64,000 bases of DNA from Leptotrichia sp. oral taxon 212 (GCF_001274535.1 NZ_CP012410.1:2380905-2444904); one strand, 5' to 3'. Positions 11,350-20,743 are shown, counted from the first letter of the stretch. Made by a program: numbers and translations. The notes: generated by a model not told the origin, from the sequence alone.

Positions 11350-12426
11350 CTACAGATACTCTGTTCTATTACATATTTTCAAATTATTAATTACTTCCTT
11401 CACTTCCTGCGTATTATCCTTATTACAAATTAAAATTGCATCTTCAGTGTCCACTATTATCATATCTTCTAATCCTATTGTAGCTATTAATTTATCTGAT
11501 CCTTGAACTACAGTATTTTTTGTTTTTATACTTATAACATTTCCACTTATGACATTTCCATCCTGATTACTTTTCTTAATTCTTTCTAATGACAACCAGC
11601 TTCCAACATCATCCCATCCAAAGTTTCCTGGAACAACATATATATTCTTTGCTTTTTCCATTATTCCGTAATCTATAGATTCTGAAGGTAATTTCACAAA
11701 CTCTTCCTTCAGTACTTCTTCATATTCATCAGTTCCTATTGATTTTTCAATTACTTTTAATCCCTTATAAATCTTGGGTAAATGCTCCTTGAAATTATTT
11801 AAAATTGTCGATGTTTTCCATACAAACATTCCACTATTCCATAAATATTGTCCTGAAGCTAAATATTCCTTTGCTTTTTCAATATTTGGCTTCTCTTCAA
11901 ATTTCAGCACTTCATAGACATTTTTTATAGACGGTAGGGAATCTCCCCTTTTAAAATTAATATACCCATATCCTGTTTCAGGATAATTAGGTGTAATTCC
12001 TATTGTTGCCAGATTATCTCCATTTTCCACTACATCTAAAGCTGTCTTTAAAGTATCTGTAAATATCTCATTAAATTTTATCAAGTGATCCGCTGGTAAA
12101 ACTATCATCTTTGAATCAGGATTTTTTTTAGCAATATGAATTGCTGCCAATCCAATACAAGGAGCTGTGTTTTTAGCTACAGGTTCTACAATTATATTTT
12201 CTTTAGGGATACTTGGTATATGGTCACTTACTAAACCTTTGTATAGTTCATTTGTAACAACATAAATATTTTCAAATTCAACTATATCTTTTAATCTTTC
12301 CACTGTATGCTGAATCATAGATTTTCCATCATCAGTTAAAGATAAAAATTGCTTTGGCATATTTACCCTGCTTTTAGGCCAGAATCTTTCTCCTTTTCCT
12401 CCTGCCATTATCACTACTGAAATCAT
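11350..12426 (-). CDS. manC: Mannose-1-phosphate guanylyltransferase
   Basis: Makes GDP-mannose from mannose-1-phosphate and GTP. N-terminal nucleotide-binding signature MAGGKGERFWPKSR (residues 7-20), MPKQFL, VEPVAKNTAPCIGLAA, and the sugar-binding FEEKP and WNSGMFVW motifs are all present. At 358 residues it is the short form without the phosphomannose isomerase domain. The start chosen is the ATG at 12426 because AAGGAG lies just upstream; a longer open frame upstream to 12534 overlaps rmlA and encodes an RmlA-like tail instead. Confidence 0.95.
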   Translation of the reverse strand: MISVVIMAGGKGERFWPKSRVNMPKQFLSLTDDGKSMIQHTVERLKDIVEFENIYVVTNELYKGLVSDHIPSIPKENIIVEPVAKNTAPCIGLAAIHIAKKNPDSKMIVLPADHLIKFNEIFTDTLKTALDVVENGDNLATIGITPNYPETGYGYINFKRGDSLPSIKNVYEVLKFEEKPNIEKAKEYLASGQYLWNSGMFVWKTSTILNNFKEHLPKIYKGLKVIEKSIGTDEYEEVLKEEFVKLPSESIDYGIMEKAKNIYVVPGNFGWDDVGSWLSLERIKKSNQDGNVISGNVISIKTKNTVVQGSDKLIATIGLEDMIIVDTEDAILICNKDNTQEVKEVINNLKICNRTEYL

Positions 12427-12455
12427 TTTTTTCTCCTTATTTATTTTATTTTTTA

Positions 12456-13310
12456 TTAACAATAATAAATATTTCTGATATTCATTCTTTTTTCTTTTTC
12501 TATTTTTTTCTCTATCTCTCTTTCGTGAATCCATCCTTTTTTATAGGCGATTTCTTCAAGACACGCAATATATAATCCTTGTCTTTTTTGAATAGCTTCA
12601 ATGTAATTAGATGCTTCCAATAATGCTTCATGAGTTCCTGTATCAAACCAGATAATTCCTCTTCCTAAATTTTTTACATTCAATTTATTCTCGGAAAGAT
12701 ACATCTCATTGACAGTTGTTATTTCTATCTCTCCTCTTGCTGAAGGTTTGACATTTTTTGCTTTTTCAACAACTGTATTGTCATAGAAATATAATCCTGG
12801 TATTGCATAATTTGACTTTGGATTTTCAGGTTTTTCCTCCAGGGAGATAGCCTTTCCGTTTTCATCAAATTCAACTACTCCATAGGCTCTGGAATCTTTT
12901 ACAGGATACCCGAATACTATTGCTCCATTTTCAAGTTTGGAAGCTTCTTCCACCAGCCCTGTAAATCCGCTTCCGTAAAATATATTATCCCCAAGTATAA
13001 GGGCTACATTGTCATCTCCTATAAATTCTTCCCCTATTATGAAAGCTTCTGCAAGACCATTCGGTTTTTTCTGAATCTTATATTCCAGTTTCAAACCCAG
13101 TTCACTACCATCTTTAAGCAATTCTTTAAAAATTGGCAAATCCCTTTCTGTTGAAATTATAAGTATTTCTCTTATATTTGCCAGCATAAGCACTGATAAA
13201 GGATAATAAATCATCGGTTTATCATACACAGGCAAAATCTGTTTTGATATCGATATTGTCAGTGGATAAAGTCTTGTCCCTTTTCCTCCTGCAAGAATAA
13301 TTCCTTTCAT
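12456..13310 (-). CDS. rmlA: Glucose-1-phosphate thymidylyltransferase, C-terminus probably frame-shifted
   Basis: First enzyme of dTDP-sugar synthesis: dTTP plus glucose-1-phosphate gives dTDP-glucose. [16 protein letters not shown] (residues 3-18), [21 protein letters not shown] and [12 protein letters not shown] are typical. The last ten residues ([10 protein letters not shown]) do not look like RmlA, whereas the next frame encodes [14 protein letters not shown], a convincing RmlA tail, pointing to a missing base in the A/T runs around 12488-12499. That frame, however, stays open into manC, so a second indel would be needed to give a stop. rmlB, C and D are not in the window. Confidence 0.93.
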   Translation of the reverse strand: MKGIILAGGKGTRLYPLTISISKQILPVYDKPMIYYPLSVLMLANIREILIISTERDLPIFKELLKDGSELGLKLEYKIQKKPNGLAEAFIIGEEFIGDDNVALILGDNIFYGSGFTGLVEEASKLENGAIVFGYPVKDSRAYGVVEFDENGKAISLEEKPENPKSNYAIPGLYFYDNTVVEKAKNVKPSARGEIEITTVNEMYLSENKLNVKNLGRGIIWFDTGTHEALLEASNYIEAIQKRQGLYIACLEEIAYKKGWIHEREIEKKIEKEKRMNIRNIYYC

Positions 13311-13359
13311 TATTACTCCTTATTACTCTTTTTATAATTATTTTTAATATTTTAAAATT

Positions 13360-14655
13360 CTATTTTCCCTTACCAAAAATAACAATTTTGGCAGTCTTCA
13401 TTATAGTCAGTACATCAAGTATCAAATCCTGATGTTTTAAATAGTACAAATCATATTCCAGTTTTCTTTTCGCATCCTCTACACTCTCACCATAAGGATA
13501 CATAACCTGAGCCCATCCTGTAATTCCAGGTTTTATCATATGCCTAAGATTGTAATATGGTATTTTTTCCTTATATTCTTCAACGAGAAGATCCCATTCA
13601 GGTCGTGGACCGACAAAACTCATCGTTCCCTTCATAATACAGAAAAGCTGTGGTAATTCGTCTATTCTTGTTTTTCTCATAAACTTTCCAAATTTTGTTA
13701 TTCTGTCATCGTTATCCAAAGTATATTTAGGATATTTTTTTTCATCATGAATTTTCATGCTTCTAAATTTATATATTTTAAATTTCTTACCATTTTCCCC
13801 TATACGGAGCTGCTTAAATATTACAGGTCCCTTAGATTCAATCTTGATTATTATTGCAGCTACTAATGCAATTGGACTTGTGAGCACCATCAGTATAATT
13901 GCAATTATCAAATCCAGACCTCTCTTTATATTCCTCTGACTTTCATTATTCAGTATATCAAAGCCATTTGACTCCAGTAACCATTCTTCATTAATTTGTT
14001 CAATATCTATTTTTTTCTGTATGCTCTCATTAAATTCCTTGTAGCTCAAAACTTTCAAACCATTTATTTTCAAATCAAACAGTCTTTTTAAATAATTTTT
14101 AAAAGAAGGATTTTTTATATCTTTGACTATTACCAATGTATTTATCTCTTTTTCTTCTATAATTTTTTCCATTTCATCATAATTACCTAGAAGATATTTT
14201 GTTGCTCTGCTTTTATTGTTGGAAATATATCCGACATAATTATAGTCCAGATCATTAATTAAATCTTCCTGAACATTATTCGCAATATGGTTTGAACCAA
14301 ATATAAGGACGTTACTCTTTTTTACGTACTTTAAACATGCTATCCTTCTGAATATAGTCTGAAATAAAAAAATTATAAAGAAGATTATAAAGATATCCCA
14401 ATCTTTTAAAAACAAAAATATCATAGCAGAAAAAATAAAATCTATTCCAAAATTTATAAATATATCTTTCAGTCTAAATCTTTCTGCATAAAAATCCAGT
14501 TGTCCAAAAATAAAATTTACAAATATAAAAATTATAAATAAAAAGTTTGTTAAATATCTTATTGTGTAATCATATTTTTTCAATAAAAAACTATACAGTA
14601 TCAATAAAATCAATATATAAATTATCTTTATTCCATTTTTTTTGTTTAATTTCAT
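13360..14655 (-). CDS. Undecaprenyl-phosphate sugar phosphotransferase (WcaJ/PglC superfamily)
   Basis: Initiating enzyme of polysaccharide synthesis: transfers a sugar-1-phosphate to undecaprenyl phosphate at the inner membrane. Residues 1-110 hold about four membrane segments, followed by a CoA-binding-like nucleotide domain (VLIFGSNHIANNV), and from about 235 the catalytic bacterial sugar transferase domain with KRGLDLIIA, KFRSM, RKTRIDELPQL and FVGPRPEW. 431 residues is normal. It is the first gene of the minus-strand cluster, just downstream of a good promoter. Sugar specificity is not evident. Confidence 0.92.
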   Translation of the reverse strand: MKLNKKNGIKIIYILILLILYSFLLKKYDYTIRYLTNFLFIIFIFVNFIFGQLDFYAERFRLKDIFINFGIDFIFSAMIFLFLKDWDIFIIFFIIFLFQTIFRRIACLKYVKKSNVLIFGSNHIANNVQEDLINDLDYNYVGYISNNKSRATKYLLGNYDEMEKIIEEKEINTLVIVKDIKNPSFKNYLKRLFDLKINGLKVLSYKEFNESIQKKIDIEQINEEWLLESNGFDILNNESQRNIKRGLDLIIAIILMVLTSPIALVAAIIIKIESKGPVIFKQLRIGENGKKFKIYKFRSMKIHDEKKYPKYTLDNDDRITKFGKFMRKTRIDELPQLFCIMKGTMSFVGPRPEWDLLVEEYKEKIPYYNLRHMIKPGITGWAQVMYPYGESVEDAKRKLEYDLYYLKHQDLILDVLTIMKTAKIVIFGKGK

Positions 14656-14700
14656 ATGTGCCTCTTTTCAAAAGAAACTATTCTAAATTATAATTGTTTT

Positions 14701-14729
14701 ATTATACCATTTTTTTATTTTATTTACAA
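14701..14729 (-). promoter_or_regulatory. Promoter of the polysaccharide cluster
   Basis: On the minus strand TTGTAA (14724-14729), a 17-base spacer, then TATAAT (14701-14706), about 45 bases upstream of the sugar phosphotransferase start. This is a near-consensus sigma-70 promoter and the only strong one seen ahead of the 1-14.7 kb genes, so it probably drives the whole operon. Confidence 0.7.
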
Positions 14730-14794
14730 CACTACCGAAAATTAATACACAACGTTTATTTTAATAAAATAACTAATACCAATAATTTTTTTAC

Positions 14795-15697
14795 CTATAT
14801 TTTTTCAACTAATTTCTTTAAATATTCTTTTGCTCTTTCCTTTAATTCTGGATGTCTTAATCCAAATTCTATATTTGCTATGAACATTCCCAACTTGTCT
14901 CCCGTATCATATCTCAATCCACTAAAATTATACGCATATAATTTATTTCCTGAATTCTTCATTTTAAGTATGGCATCTGTGAGCTGTATTTCTCCACCTT
15001 TTCCTGGTTTTGTCTCTTTCAGATATTTAAATATTTCAGGTTCCAACACATATCTTCCCAGTGCTGCAAGCTTACTTGGAGCCTCAGCTAGTGAGGGTTT
15101 TTCTACAAAATTGTCTACTTCTACCGTTTTATCATCTATTTTATTTAAAGGAGCGATTATTCCATATTTATCTACTTCCTTTTCAGGAACTTCCTGCACT
15201 CCCAGTATTGTTCCCCCATTCAGTTCATTATATTTATTGATAAGCTGTTTTGTTACAGGTATTTCACCTTTTGCTTCATCTGTATAGATAATGTCATCCC
15301 CTAAAAGCACAACAAAAGGCTCATCCCCTACAAAAGCCTCTGCACATCCTATTGCATGGCCTAATCCAAGAGGATTTTTCTGTCTTACATAGTATATGTT
15401 TGATAATTTAGATATGTTATTTACTACTTTCAGTAATTCATGCTTTCCTTTTTCTTCCAAAGTTTTTTCAAGTTCATATGAATAATCAAAATGATTTTCT
15501 ATCGACTCCTTGTTTCTTCCTGTTACAATAAGTATTTCTTCAATTCCAGATTCTACAAGTTCCTCAACCAGATACTGTAACGCAGGTTTATCCACAATAA
15601 CAAGCATCTCCTTCGGCTGCGCCTTTGTTGCAGGTAGAACTCTCGTTCCTAATCCCGCCGCCGGAATTACAGCTTTTCTGATTTTTTTCCTATTCAT
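14795..15697 (-). CDS. galU: UTP-glucose-1-phosphate uridylyltransferase
   Basis: Produces UDP-glucose for envelope polysaccharides. The 300-residue protein has the signature AVIPAAGLGTRVLPATKAQPKEML at the N-terminus, ILIVTGRNKESIENHFD, LGLGHAIGCAE, LLGDDI and VEKP, all GalU motifs. It has its own upstream region with an AGGAGG site and lies about 140 bases before the polysaccharide cluster promoter, so it is probably a separate unit; a TATAAT about 40 bases upstream of its start has no good -35 partner. Confidence 0.97.
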   Translation of the reverse strand: MNRKKIRKAVIPAAGLGTRVLPATKAQPKEMLVIVDKPALQYLVEELVESGIEEILIVTGRNKESIENHFDYSYELEKTLEEKGKHELLKVVNNISKLSNIYYVRQKNPLGLGHAIGCAEAFVGDEPFVVLLGDDIIYTDEAKGEIPVTKQLINKYNELNGGTILGVQEVPEKEVDKYGIIAPLNKIDDKTVEVDNFVEKPSLAEAPSKLAALGRYVLEPEIFKYLKETKPGKGGEIQLTDAILKMKNSGNKLYAYNFSGLRYDTGDKLGMFIANIEFGLRHPELKERAKEYLKKLVEKI

Positions 15698-15824
15698 AGT
15701 CAGTCCTCCTGATTTTACTTTGTTTTTTAAATATTATAACATAAATTTTTATTTTTTATATTTTAATTTCCATTATATTATACACGATTGAATCACTTTT
15801 TACAAATAACATTTTGTTTTTTTC

Positions 15825-15853
15825 TTGATTTTTTAATATAAATAAGGTATATT
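15825..15853 (+). promoter_or_regulatory. Promoter of the outer-membrane protein gene
   Basis: TTGATT (15825-15830), a 17-base spacer and TATATT (15848-15853), about 50 bases ahead of the ATG at 15905. The same TTGATT-17-TATATT arrangement is found ahead of dnaA. Confidence 0.65.
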
Positions 15854-15904
15854 AATCTTGAGGAATCAAAATTTAAAAATTCAATTCTTATGGAGGTATT
15901 TAAC

Positions 15905-16515
15905 ATGAAAAAACTATTACTGTTAGGAGCTTTATTAAGTACAGTTGCTATGGCACAAGTTGTTGAAGTTAGAATAGGTGGAGATTTATCAAACAGTGGT
16001 AAATTTAAAGGTGGATTCTCTGATGGAGCAGATCTTGAAAAAAAAGCAATAAAAAAGGTATTGAAATTTCTGGAGAATACAGAACACCTGTTGCTGAAGG
16101 TCTTGAAATAGGAGGAGGAATTGCTTACAAACACAATAAAGTAGACGGTAGAGGATACTACGAACACAAAGGATTAGATTCTATTCCTGTGTATCTTACT
16201 GCAAGATACAACTTCAAAAATGCATCTGAAGTTACACCTTATGTTAAAGCGAACTTAGGATATGCTTTTAATTCCGGAAGTTTAAAATGGCATGAATCTG
16301 CATTTGATTATGGAGAAGCTAAATTTAAAGGTGGACTTTACTCAGGAATAGGTACTGGAATACAATACAAAAACTTTGTAGTTGATCTTTCTTACAACTG
16401 GAACAGAGTAAGAGTAGACAGAAAAGGTTATGTTGCTCCTTACAGATACGAAGATAAGTTTACTATCAGCCATGGAACACTTACTCTAGGTGTTGGATAT
16501 TCATTTGGTTTCTAA
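15905..16515 (+). pseudogene. Outer-membrane beta-barrel protein (opacity/OmpA-barrel-like), frameshifted
   Basis: Starts MKKLLLLGALLSTVAMAQ, a signal peptide with an AMA-like cleavage site, after a GGAGG site; the upstream in-frame ATG at 15890 is discarded because it overlaps that ribosome site. After about 45 residues the frame is lost and resumes as KGIEISGEYRTPVAEGLEIGGGIAYKHN through alternating strands rich in Tyr and Gly, ending GVGYSFGF with the terminal Phe typical of outer-membrane barrels. One extra A in the A8 run at 16038-16045 or A6 run at 16051-16056 gives a 203-residue protein. A terminator follows. Confidence 0.82.
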
Positions 16516-16539
16516 TTAATTTAAAAAATAAACAATAAA

Positions 16540-16597
16540 AGAAACTCTGAGTATTTTTCAATTATTCATTTTTTGATAGATACCGGAGTTTTTTTAT
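16540..16597 (+). terminator. Terminator after the outer-membrane protein gene
   Basis: Imperfect stem AAACTC-TGA-GTAT paired with ATAC-CG-GAGTTT followed by a run of seven T, 25 bases after the stop codon. Confidence 0.7.
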
Positions 16598-16673
16598 TTT
16601 CAACTTTCTATTATAATTGTATTTTAATAAATAAAATGTTATAATATGAAAAATTTACTTTTGGAGGTGTCGT

Positions 16674-17360
16674 TTGGAATCAGGAGCTGTGAAATTTTAC
16701 TATTTTAGCCAAATTCACATACATACTTTTATAGCATCAATATTATTCAGCACTTTATTGCTGTTAATCCCAAAATTGTTCAAAAAAATTAATTTAAGAA
16801 ATTACGGAACCTTTTTAGGATTCTTTATCTTAGGATTCAAAATACTTGACTCTGTATACAGGGTTACACATGAACATGAACCTGTCTACAATGTAATTCC
16901 GATACACTTATGTAATTTTGCTGCAATTGCTGCAGGGTTATATTTAATATATAAGACCCGTTTTTTATTTAACCTGGCTTATTTTTTAAGTTTTGGAGCG
17001 GCCTTTGCACTAGTTTTACCTGGAGTAATTGTTTATTACCATCCATTTTATGTATATGTATTTATGATTATGCATGCGCTGGAATTTGTAGCAGTATTCT
17101 ATGGATTTATTTATTTAAAGGACAAAATAGATTTTAAAGGATATCTGATGTCCAGTATAACCTTAATTATGCTATTTATTTATGCTTCAATATACAATGT
17201 ATTTTTTCCTGTAAACGCAATGTTTCTGAAATTCTATATAGCTGAAATTGTAAGTTTCATAAAGCCATTTGAACTTTATATTGTAGTTCTCATACTTTCA
17301 ATGTTATTCATTATGTTTATAATGTATCTGCCCTTCAGGAAAAAAAATACAGCAATTTAA
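16674..17360 (+). CDS. TIGR02206/YwaF-like integral membrane protein
   Basis: 228 residues with about seven membrane helices. The pattern of an early HTFIASILF helix, the VIPIHLCNFAAIAAG motif near 80-95, and VLPGVIVYYHPFYVYVFMIMHALEF matches the TIGR02206 (YwaF) family as I know it; function unknown. TTG start, six bases after GGAGG. It is followed by a strong hairpin shared with spoVG on the opposite strand. Confidence 0.75.
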   Translation: MESGAVKFYYFSQIHIHTFIASILFSTLLLLIPKLFKKINLRNYGTFLGFFILGFKILDSVYRVTHEHEPVYNVIPIHLCNFAAIAAGLYLIYKTRFLFNLAYFLSFGAAFALVLPGVIVYYHPFYVYVFMIMHALEFVAVFYGFIYLKDKIDFKGYLMSSITLIMLFIYASIYNVFFPVNAMFLKFYIAEIVSFIKPFELYIVVLILSMLFIMFIMYLPFRKKNTAI

Positions 17361-17420
17361 AAATATTATTACAGACAGCAGGGTAATTATAAGTTATTTA
17401 TAACTAATTAAATATTTAAC

Positions 17421-17478
17421 AAAAAAAGACCATTTCTAATGGATAAAATTGCTATCTATTATGAAAAGTCTTTTTTTT
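17421..17478. terminator. Bidirectional terminator between convergent genes
   Basis: AAAAAAAGAC at 17421-17430 pairs with GTCTTTTTTT at 17467-17476, and the inner CATTTCTAATGGATA / TATCTATTATG arms pair imperfectly with GU pairs. A- and T-runs on both sides let it work for the plus-strand membrane protein gene and the minus-strand spoVG. Confidence 0.8.
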
Positions 17479-17508
17479 AAACAGCAAATAAAATTTATTA
17501 GATTTTAT

Positions 17509-17784
17509 TTATTCGGCTACAACATTTTCTTTTTCATATGCTTCCAGTATTTCTTTTGTTAGTTCTGATCTCAGTTCAGGAGTAATCGGATGAGCAATAT
17601 CTTTAAATTCTCCGTTCGGCATTCTTCTTGATGGCATTGCAACAAATAATCCGTTTTGTCCTTCAATAACTTTTAAGCCATGAATAACAAAACTGTCATC
17701 AAAGGTGATGTCTACATATGCTTTTAACTTTCCGCCTTCTTCTGAGCCTTTTCCGAGTCTTAGTCTAATGTCTGTTATTTTCAT
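17509..17784 (-). CDS. spoVG: SpoVG-family nucleic-acid-binding regulator
   Basis: 91-residue protein with the SpoVG core: [10 protein letters not shown] at the start, [40 protein letters not shown] at about 47-66 and the C-terminal helix. SpoVG binds DNA and RNA and modulates septation or envelope genes in Firmicutes, spirochaetes and Fusobacteria. It has its own promoter and AAGGAG site. Here it lies close to rqcP and mfd, genes that are also near spoVG in Bacillus. Confidence 0.95.
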   Translation of the reverse strand: MKITDIRLRLGKGSEEGGKLKAYVDITFDDSFVIHGLKVIEGQNGLFVAMPSRRMPNGEFKDIAHPITPELRSELTKEILEAYEKENVVAE

Positions 17785-17823
17785 ACGCTTCTCCTTACAT
17801 ATATAGTCTACTGTTCTATTATC

Positions 17824-17851
17824 ATTATACCTTATTTATTCAAAAAAACAA
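17824..17851 (-). promoter_or_regulatory. spoVG promoter
   Basis: Minus-strand TTGTTT (17846-17851), 16-base spacer and TATAAT (17824-17829), giving a leader of about 30-35 bases before the spoVG ATG. Confidence 0.6.
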
Positions 17852-18000
17852 GAGAAAAAAACGTTTTTTTACATTTTCCTCTCTTTATTTATTTAAACTA
17901 TATTAACTATTTTCAAAAATATTATACTTAAATGTCTGAAAAATAACACTCATTATATCTTTATATAATTTAGTTCTATTCTAAAAAATTTTCAATTTTT

Positions 18001-18246
18001 CTAATTTACAATTTCAATAAATTCATCAATAAAATCTTTTTTAAGATTTTCCGGTGGAAGTTCCTTGATTCTGACCTTAATATTTTTATTAAAGTATTTT
18101 ATATCCAGAACATCTCCCTTCTTTACACTGTAGGATGATTTCTTCTCTTCACCGTTTACTGATATGTTTCCATTATCTGCCAGCTCTTTGGCAACTGTCC
18201 TTCTTTTTATTACTCTTGTAATTTTTAAAAATTTATCAAGTCTCAT
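18001..18246 (-). CDS. rqcP: S4-domain RNA-binding protein RqcP (YabO)
   Basis: 81 residues, almost entirely one S4 domain: MRLDKFLKITRVIKRRTVAKELADNG, then ISVNGEEKKSSYSVKKGDVLDIKY. This matches RqcP, which works with RqcH in ribosome quality control by stabilising the P-site tRNA during alanine tailing. The gene follows the 500-residue protein by 12 bases and is probably in an operon with it. Confidence 0.88.
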   Translation of the reverse strand: MRLDKFLKITRVIKRRTVAKELADNGNISVNGEEKKSSYSVKKGDVLDIKYFNKNIKVRIKELPPENLKKDFIDEFIEIVN

Positions 18247-18258
18247 TATTATAACCTT

Positions 18259-19761
18259 CTATTTTTTGTTATCTTTTTTTCCGAAAATTTCCTTTAATTT
18301 TTCAGCGGTATCATTTACAGAATTTTTACTATTTCCCTGCTGCTGATTATTTAACTGGGAATTATTTACCTGTGTCCCTGAATTATTGTTGCTACTGGTT
18401 GTATTTGTGTTTCCTGCCGCTGATGTTCCTGATTGTGCTTCAGGAAGATTTATTATTGTACTCAGTGAAACCATTTCCCTCTGAATCTGATTCAGTTTTT
18501 CTTTCTTATCGTAAACCGATGTTATAAGATTATCTATGCTTTTTATCTGCTCATCGTATTTTGCCATTATTTCCTGATAACGTGTCTGCTGTAAAGTATT
18601 TATTTTTTCAGTAAGCAGTGTTTTTTCTTCATCAGAAAGAACTGTTTCATTTATATTCTGAAAATTATTATTTTCTGAAGTTAATCTTGAAACCAGCTTT
18701 ATTACTCTGCCTTCCAGTATATTATCCTTTAAATACTCTATAACCGAAACTATTTTTTTATCAAAAGATGTATGCATAGTAAGTTTATCTTCCCTATAAA
18801 TTATATCATAGGTATCCTTTGATGATTTTACAGTTATTTTTTCAGGAATATCTTCAAGCTTTATTTCCCCTGAAACTGTATTTTCCCCATCAAGTCCACT
18901 AAATTTGACAGTTCCGTTATTTATATCCACACTTGAAATAAGTAACGGTATCTCTTTTATTTCCTTAATGAGATTAACCACTTTTAAAGCTTTATTCAAT
19001 GACTGAGTTATATTTTTACCCTTATCCATAAAAATATATGAATTCATATTCTTTATGTCATTCAGTGAAACTATTTTTTCCAGCTTATTCAGTTCCTGTG
19101 ATATATTTTCAAGCATCAAACTTTTTTCAGTTTCTATTTTGGATATTGAATTTTCAATGCTCTGTTTTTCTGTATTTATCATTCTCGTCACAGGCTTTAT
19201 TTCCTTATCAAGTTCTGTTAATTTCTGTGCCTTGCTTTTCAGATCTGTTATATTACCATAATCTGTCTTAATTTTGTTAATATTCAGAATGTTTTCCCTA
19301 ATTCCTGTACTAATAAAGTTATCAATCCCATTACTTACATTTTCCAATTCCTTTGTTGTTTCCTTTACAAATTCCTCTGTTGTCTTTTTTATAGCCTCAC
19401 TGTTTGCAGGAATTTCTATTTTTTCAACAAAAGAATCTATCTGATTGTCAGGAGTATCATATATCTTTTTTAAATCAACATCTTCAAGTTTCATGTCAGA
19501 TAATGCTGATTTTAAATTTAATCCAAGAAAACCGCTTCTTACAAAGGAAATTTTAGCCTTTCCTTTTCCAAGATCCTTTCCGTTTAATACAAAATTATCA
19601 AATATTATTTCACTGTCCTTTATTGAATATCTTAGATTTTCAAATTCAGAATTCTTTGTTTTTGTCATATTATAGACTATCTTATTGGAGAAAATTACCC
19701 CACCTGTTGCCGTAATTAACAGCAGTAAAAATAAAACCAATAAAAATTTTAAAAACTTCAT
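18259..19761 (-). CDS. Membrane-anchored periplasmic coiled-coil protein of unknown family
   Basis: 500 residues: one N-terminal membrane anchor (FLLVLFLLLLITATGG), then a region with AsmA/TIGR03545-like flavour (EFENLRYSIKDSEIIFDNFVLNGKDLGKGKAKISF), long heptad-rich helices (about 110-220 and 390-430), and a low-complexity Asn/Gln/Ser-rich tail from about 440 to 475 before a charged end. It probably sits in the periplasm. The family assignment is tentative. It lies between the PPIase lipoprotein and rqcP. Confidence 0.6.
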   Translation of the reverse strand: MKFLKFLLVLFLLLLITATGGVIFSNKIVYNMTKTKNSEFENLRYSIKDSEIIFDNFVLNGKDLGKGKAKISFVRSGFLGLNLKSALSDMKLEDVDLKKIYDTPDNQIDSFVEKIEIPANSEAIKKTTEEFVKETTKELENVSNGIDNFISTGIRENILNINKIKTDYGNITDLKSKAQKLTELDKEIKPVTRMINTEKQSIENSISKIETEKSLMLENISQELNKLEKIVSLNDIKNMNSYIFMDKGKNITQSLNKALKVVNLIKEIKEIPLLISSVDINNGTVKFSGLDGENTVSGEIKLEDIPEKITVKSSKDTYDIIYREDKLTMHTSFDKKIVSVIEYLKDNILEGRVIKLVSRLTSENNNFQNINETVLSDEEKTLLTEKINTLQQTRYQEIMAKYDEQIKSIDNLITSVYDKKEKLNQIQREMVSLSTIINLPEAQSGTSAAGNTNTTSSNNNSGTQVNNSQLNNQQQGNSKNSVNDTAEKLKEIFGKKDNKK

Positions 19762-19820
19762 ACAGTCCTCCTGTAACAGTAATTTTAATCTATTTCATTT
19801 AACAATTAAAATTTAATTTC

Positions 19821-19883
19821 CTGACATTTAAAACTTTATTGCCAATGTCAGAAATATGAGGACGGCGATAAGTCCTCATAAAA
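19821..19883 (-). repeat. Two-hairpin element after the PPIase gene, copy 1
   Basis: A hairpin TGAGGAC (19857-19863) / GTCCTCA (19872-19878) begins within a dozen bases of the PPIase stop codon, and a second stem CTGACATT (19821-19828) / AATGTCAG (19844-19851) follows on the minus strand. The first hairpin and its flanks resemble those at 24087-24133 (same TGAG/CTCA frame, different but complementary inner bases, same ATAAAA edge, similar GCC box). No T-run follows on the minus strand, so a simple intrinsic terminator is not obvious. Confidence 0.5.
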
Positions 19884-19888
19884 GATAA

Positions 19889-20743
19889 TTATTTTATATT
19901 GTATTTGTCAGCTATTTCCTGAACATATTTCTGATTTGCTTCCTGTCTTTTCTGAACTTTCATCTGATTTTTTATCATATCTTTCACTTTATCATATGCT
20001 ACAAGTCCTTTAGGCTCCTTATCCAGAAGCTTTACAACATACCATTCATTTCCAATTTTTATAATACTATTTATAACCTGTCCTTTCTGAGCCCCTTTTA
20101 CTGCTTCAGATATTGCGGCATGTGTCTTTGCAAGTTCAGCTAAAGGAAGATCGTTTGTTTCTCCTGTTCCTGCATTTGGTATTTCTGAATATTTCTTTAC
20201 AAATTCAGTAAAGTTATTTGGATTAGCAGTAGCTTCCTTCAATGCAGTATCAGCTTTTGCCTGATTTCCTGAAGTTATTACAATCAGCTGTAGCTTTACA
20301 ACATCATCAGGTCTTGTAAATGCTGAAGGATTTGCATCATAATATTTTTTAGCTTCATCATCTGTTACATTTACCTTATTTACCTGATCTGCTACATTAA
20401 GTGTTGCAAGTATATTATCTTTTGCCATTTCTATGCTTTCTGTATATTTCTTGTCGCTGTCAAGCTTTTTAGCTTTAGCTTCTAATGCCATAGCCTTTGT
20501 CAGAGCTATACTCTGTACTATACTTTTTTTTGTAGCTTCAAGCTGATCTTTTGGTATATCTGATTCTTTTAATCCTTGTGCAAACAGATTTTTCTGTATT
20601 TCATTATTTACTTCTGATTCATATACCTTTACTTTTTTGTCAGGTGACTCAAAAAGAACCTTTCCTGATGGTTTTGCTTCACCACATGCTAATGCAAGCG
20701 CACACATTATTGTTATTATTCCTAATTTAATTTTATTTTTCAT
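19889..20743 (-). CDS. Lipoprotein peptidyl-prolyl isomerase, parvulin/SurA-type
   Basis: Periplasmic folding catalyst. Start set at 20743 (MKNKIKLGIITIMCALALAC) because GGAGG lies seven bases upstream; the signal peptide ends in a lipobox LALAC, so the mature protein is a lipoprotein. A SurA_N-like helical domain (about 35-130) precedes a parvulin domain (VVKLQLIVITSG ... FTEFVKKYSEIPNAGTGETNDLP), then a C-terminal helix returning to the chaperone domain. 284 residues. It lies downstream of mfd. Confidence 0.85.
   Translation of the reverse strand: MKNKIKLGIITIMCALALACGEAKPSGKVLFESPDKKVKVYESEVNNEIQKNLFAQGLKESDIPKDQLEATKKSIVQSIALTKAMALEAKAKKLDSDKKYTESIEMAKDNILATLNVADQVNKVNVTDDEAKKYYDANPSAFTRPDDVVKLQLIVITSGNQAKADTALKEATANPNNFTEFVKKYSEIPNAGTGETNDLPLAELAKTHAAISEAVKGAQKGQVINSIIKIGNEWYVVKLLDKEPKGLVAYDKVKDMIKNQMKVQKRQEANQKYVQEIADKYNIK

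Noticed and set aside
12427..12534. Longer manC start giving a 36-residue N-terminal extension
   Set aside because: The extension overlaps rmlA and carries an RmlA-like tail; the ATG at 12426 has the AAGGAG site and the conserved N-terminus begins there.
15890..15904. ATG at 15890 as start of the outer-membrane protein
   Set aside because: This codon overlaps the GGAGG ribosome site of the ATG at 15905, which begins a proper signal peptide.
17840..17900. Hairpin AAGAG...CTCTT as an rqcP terminator
   Set aside because: Pairing is mostly A/T with poor continuity and it overlaps the spoVG promoter; evidence too weak to list.
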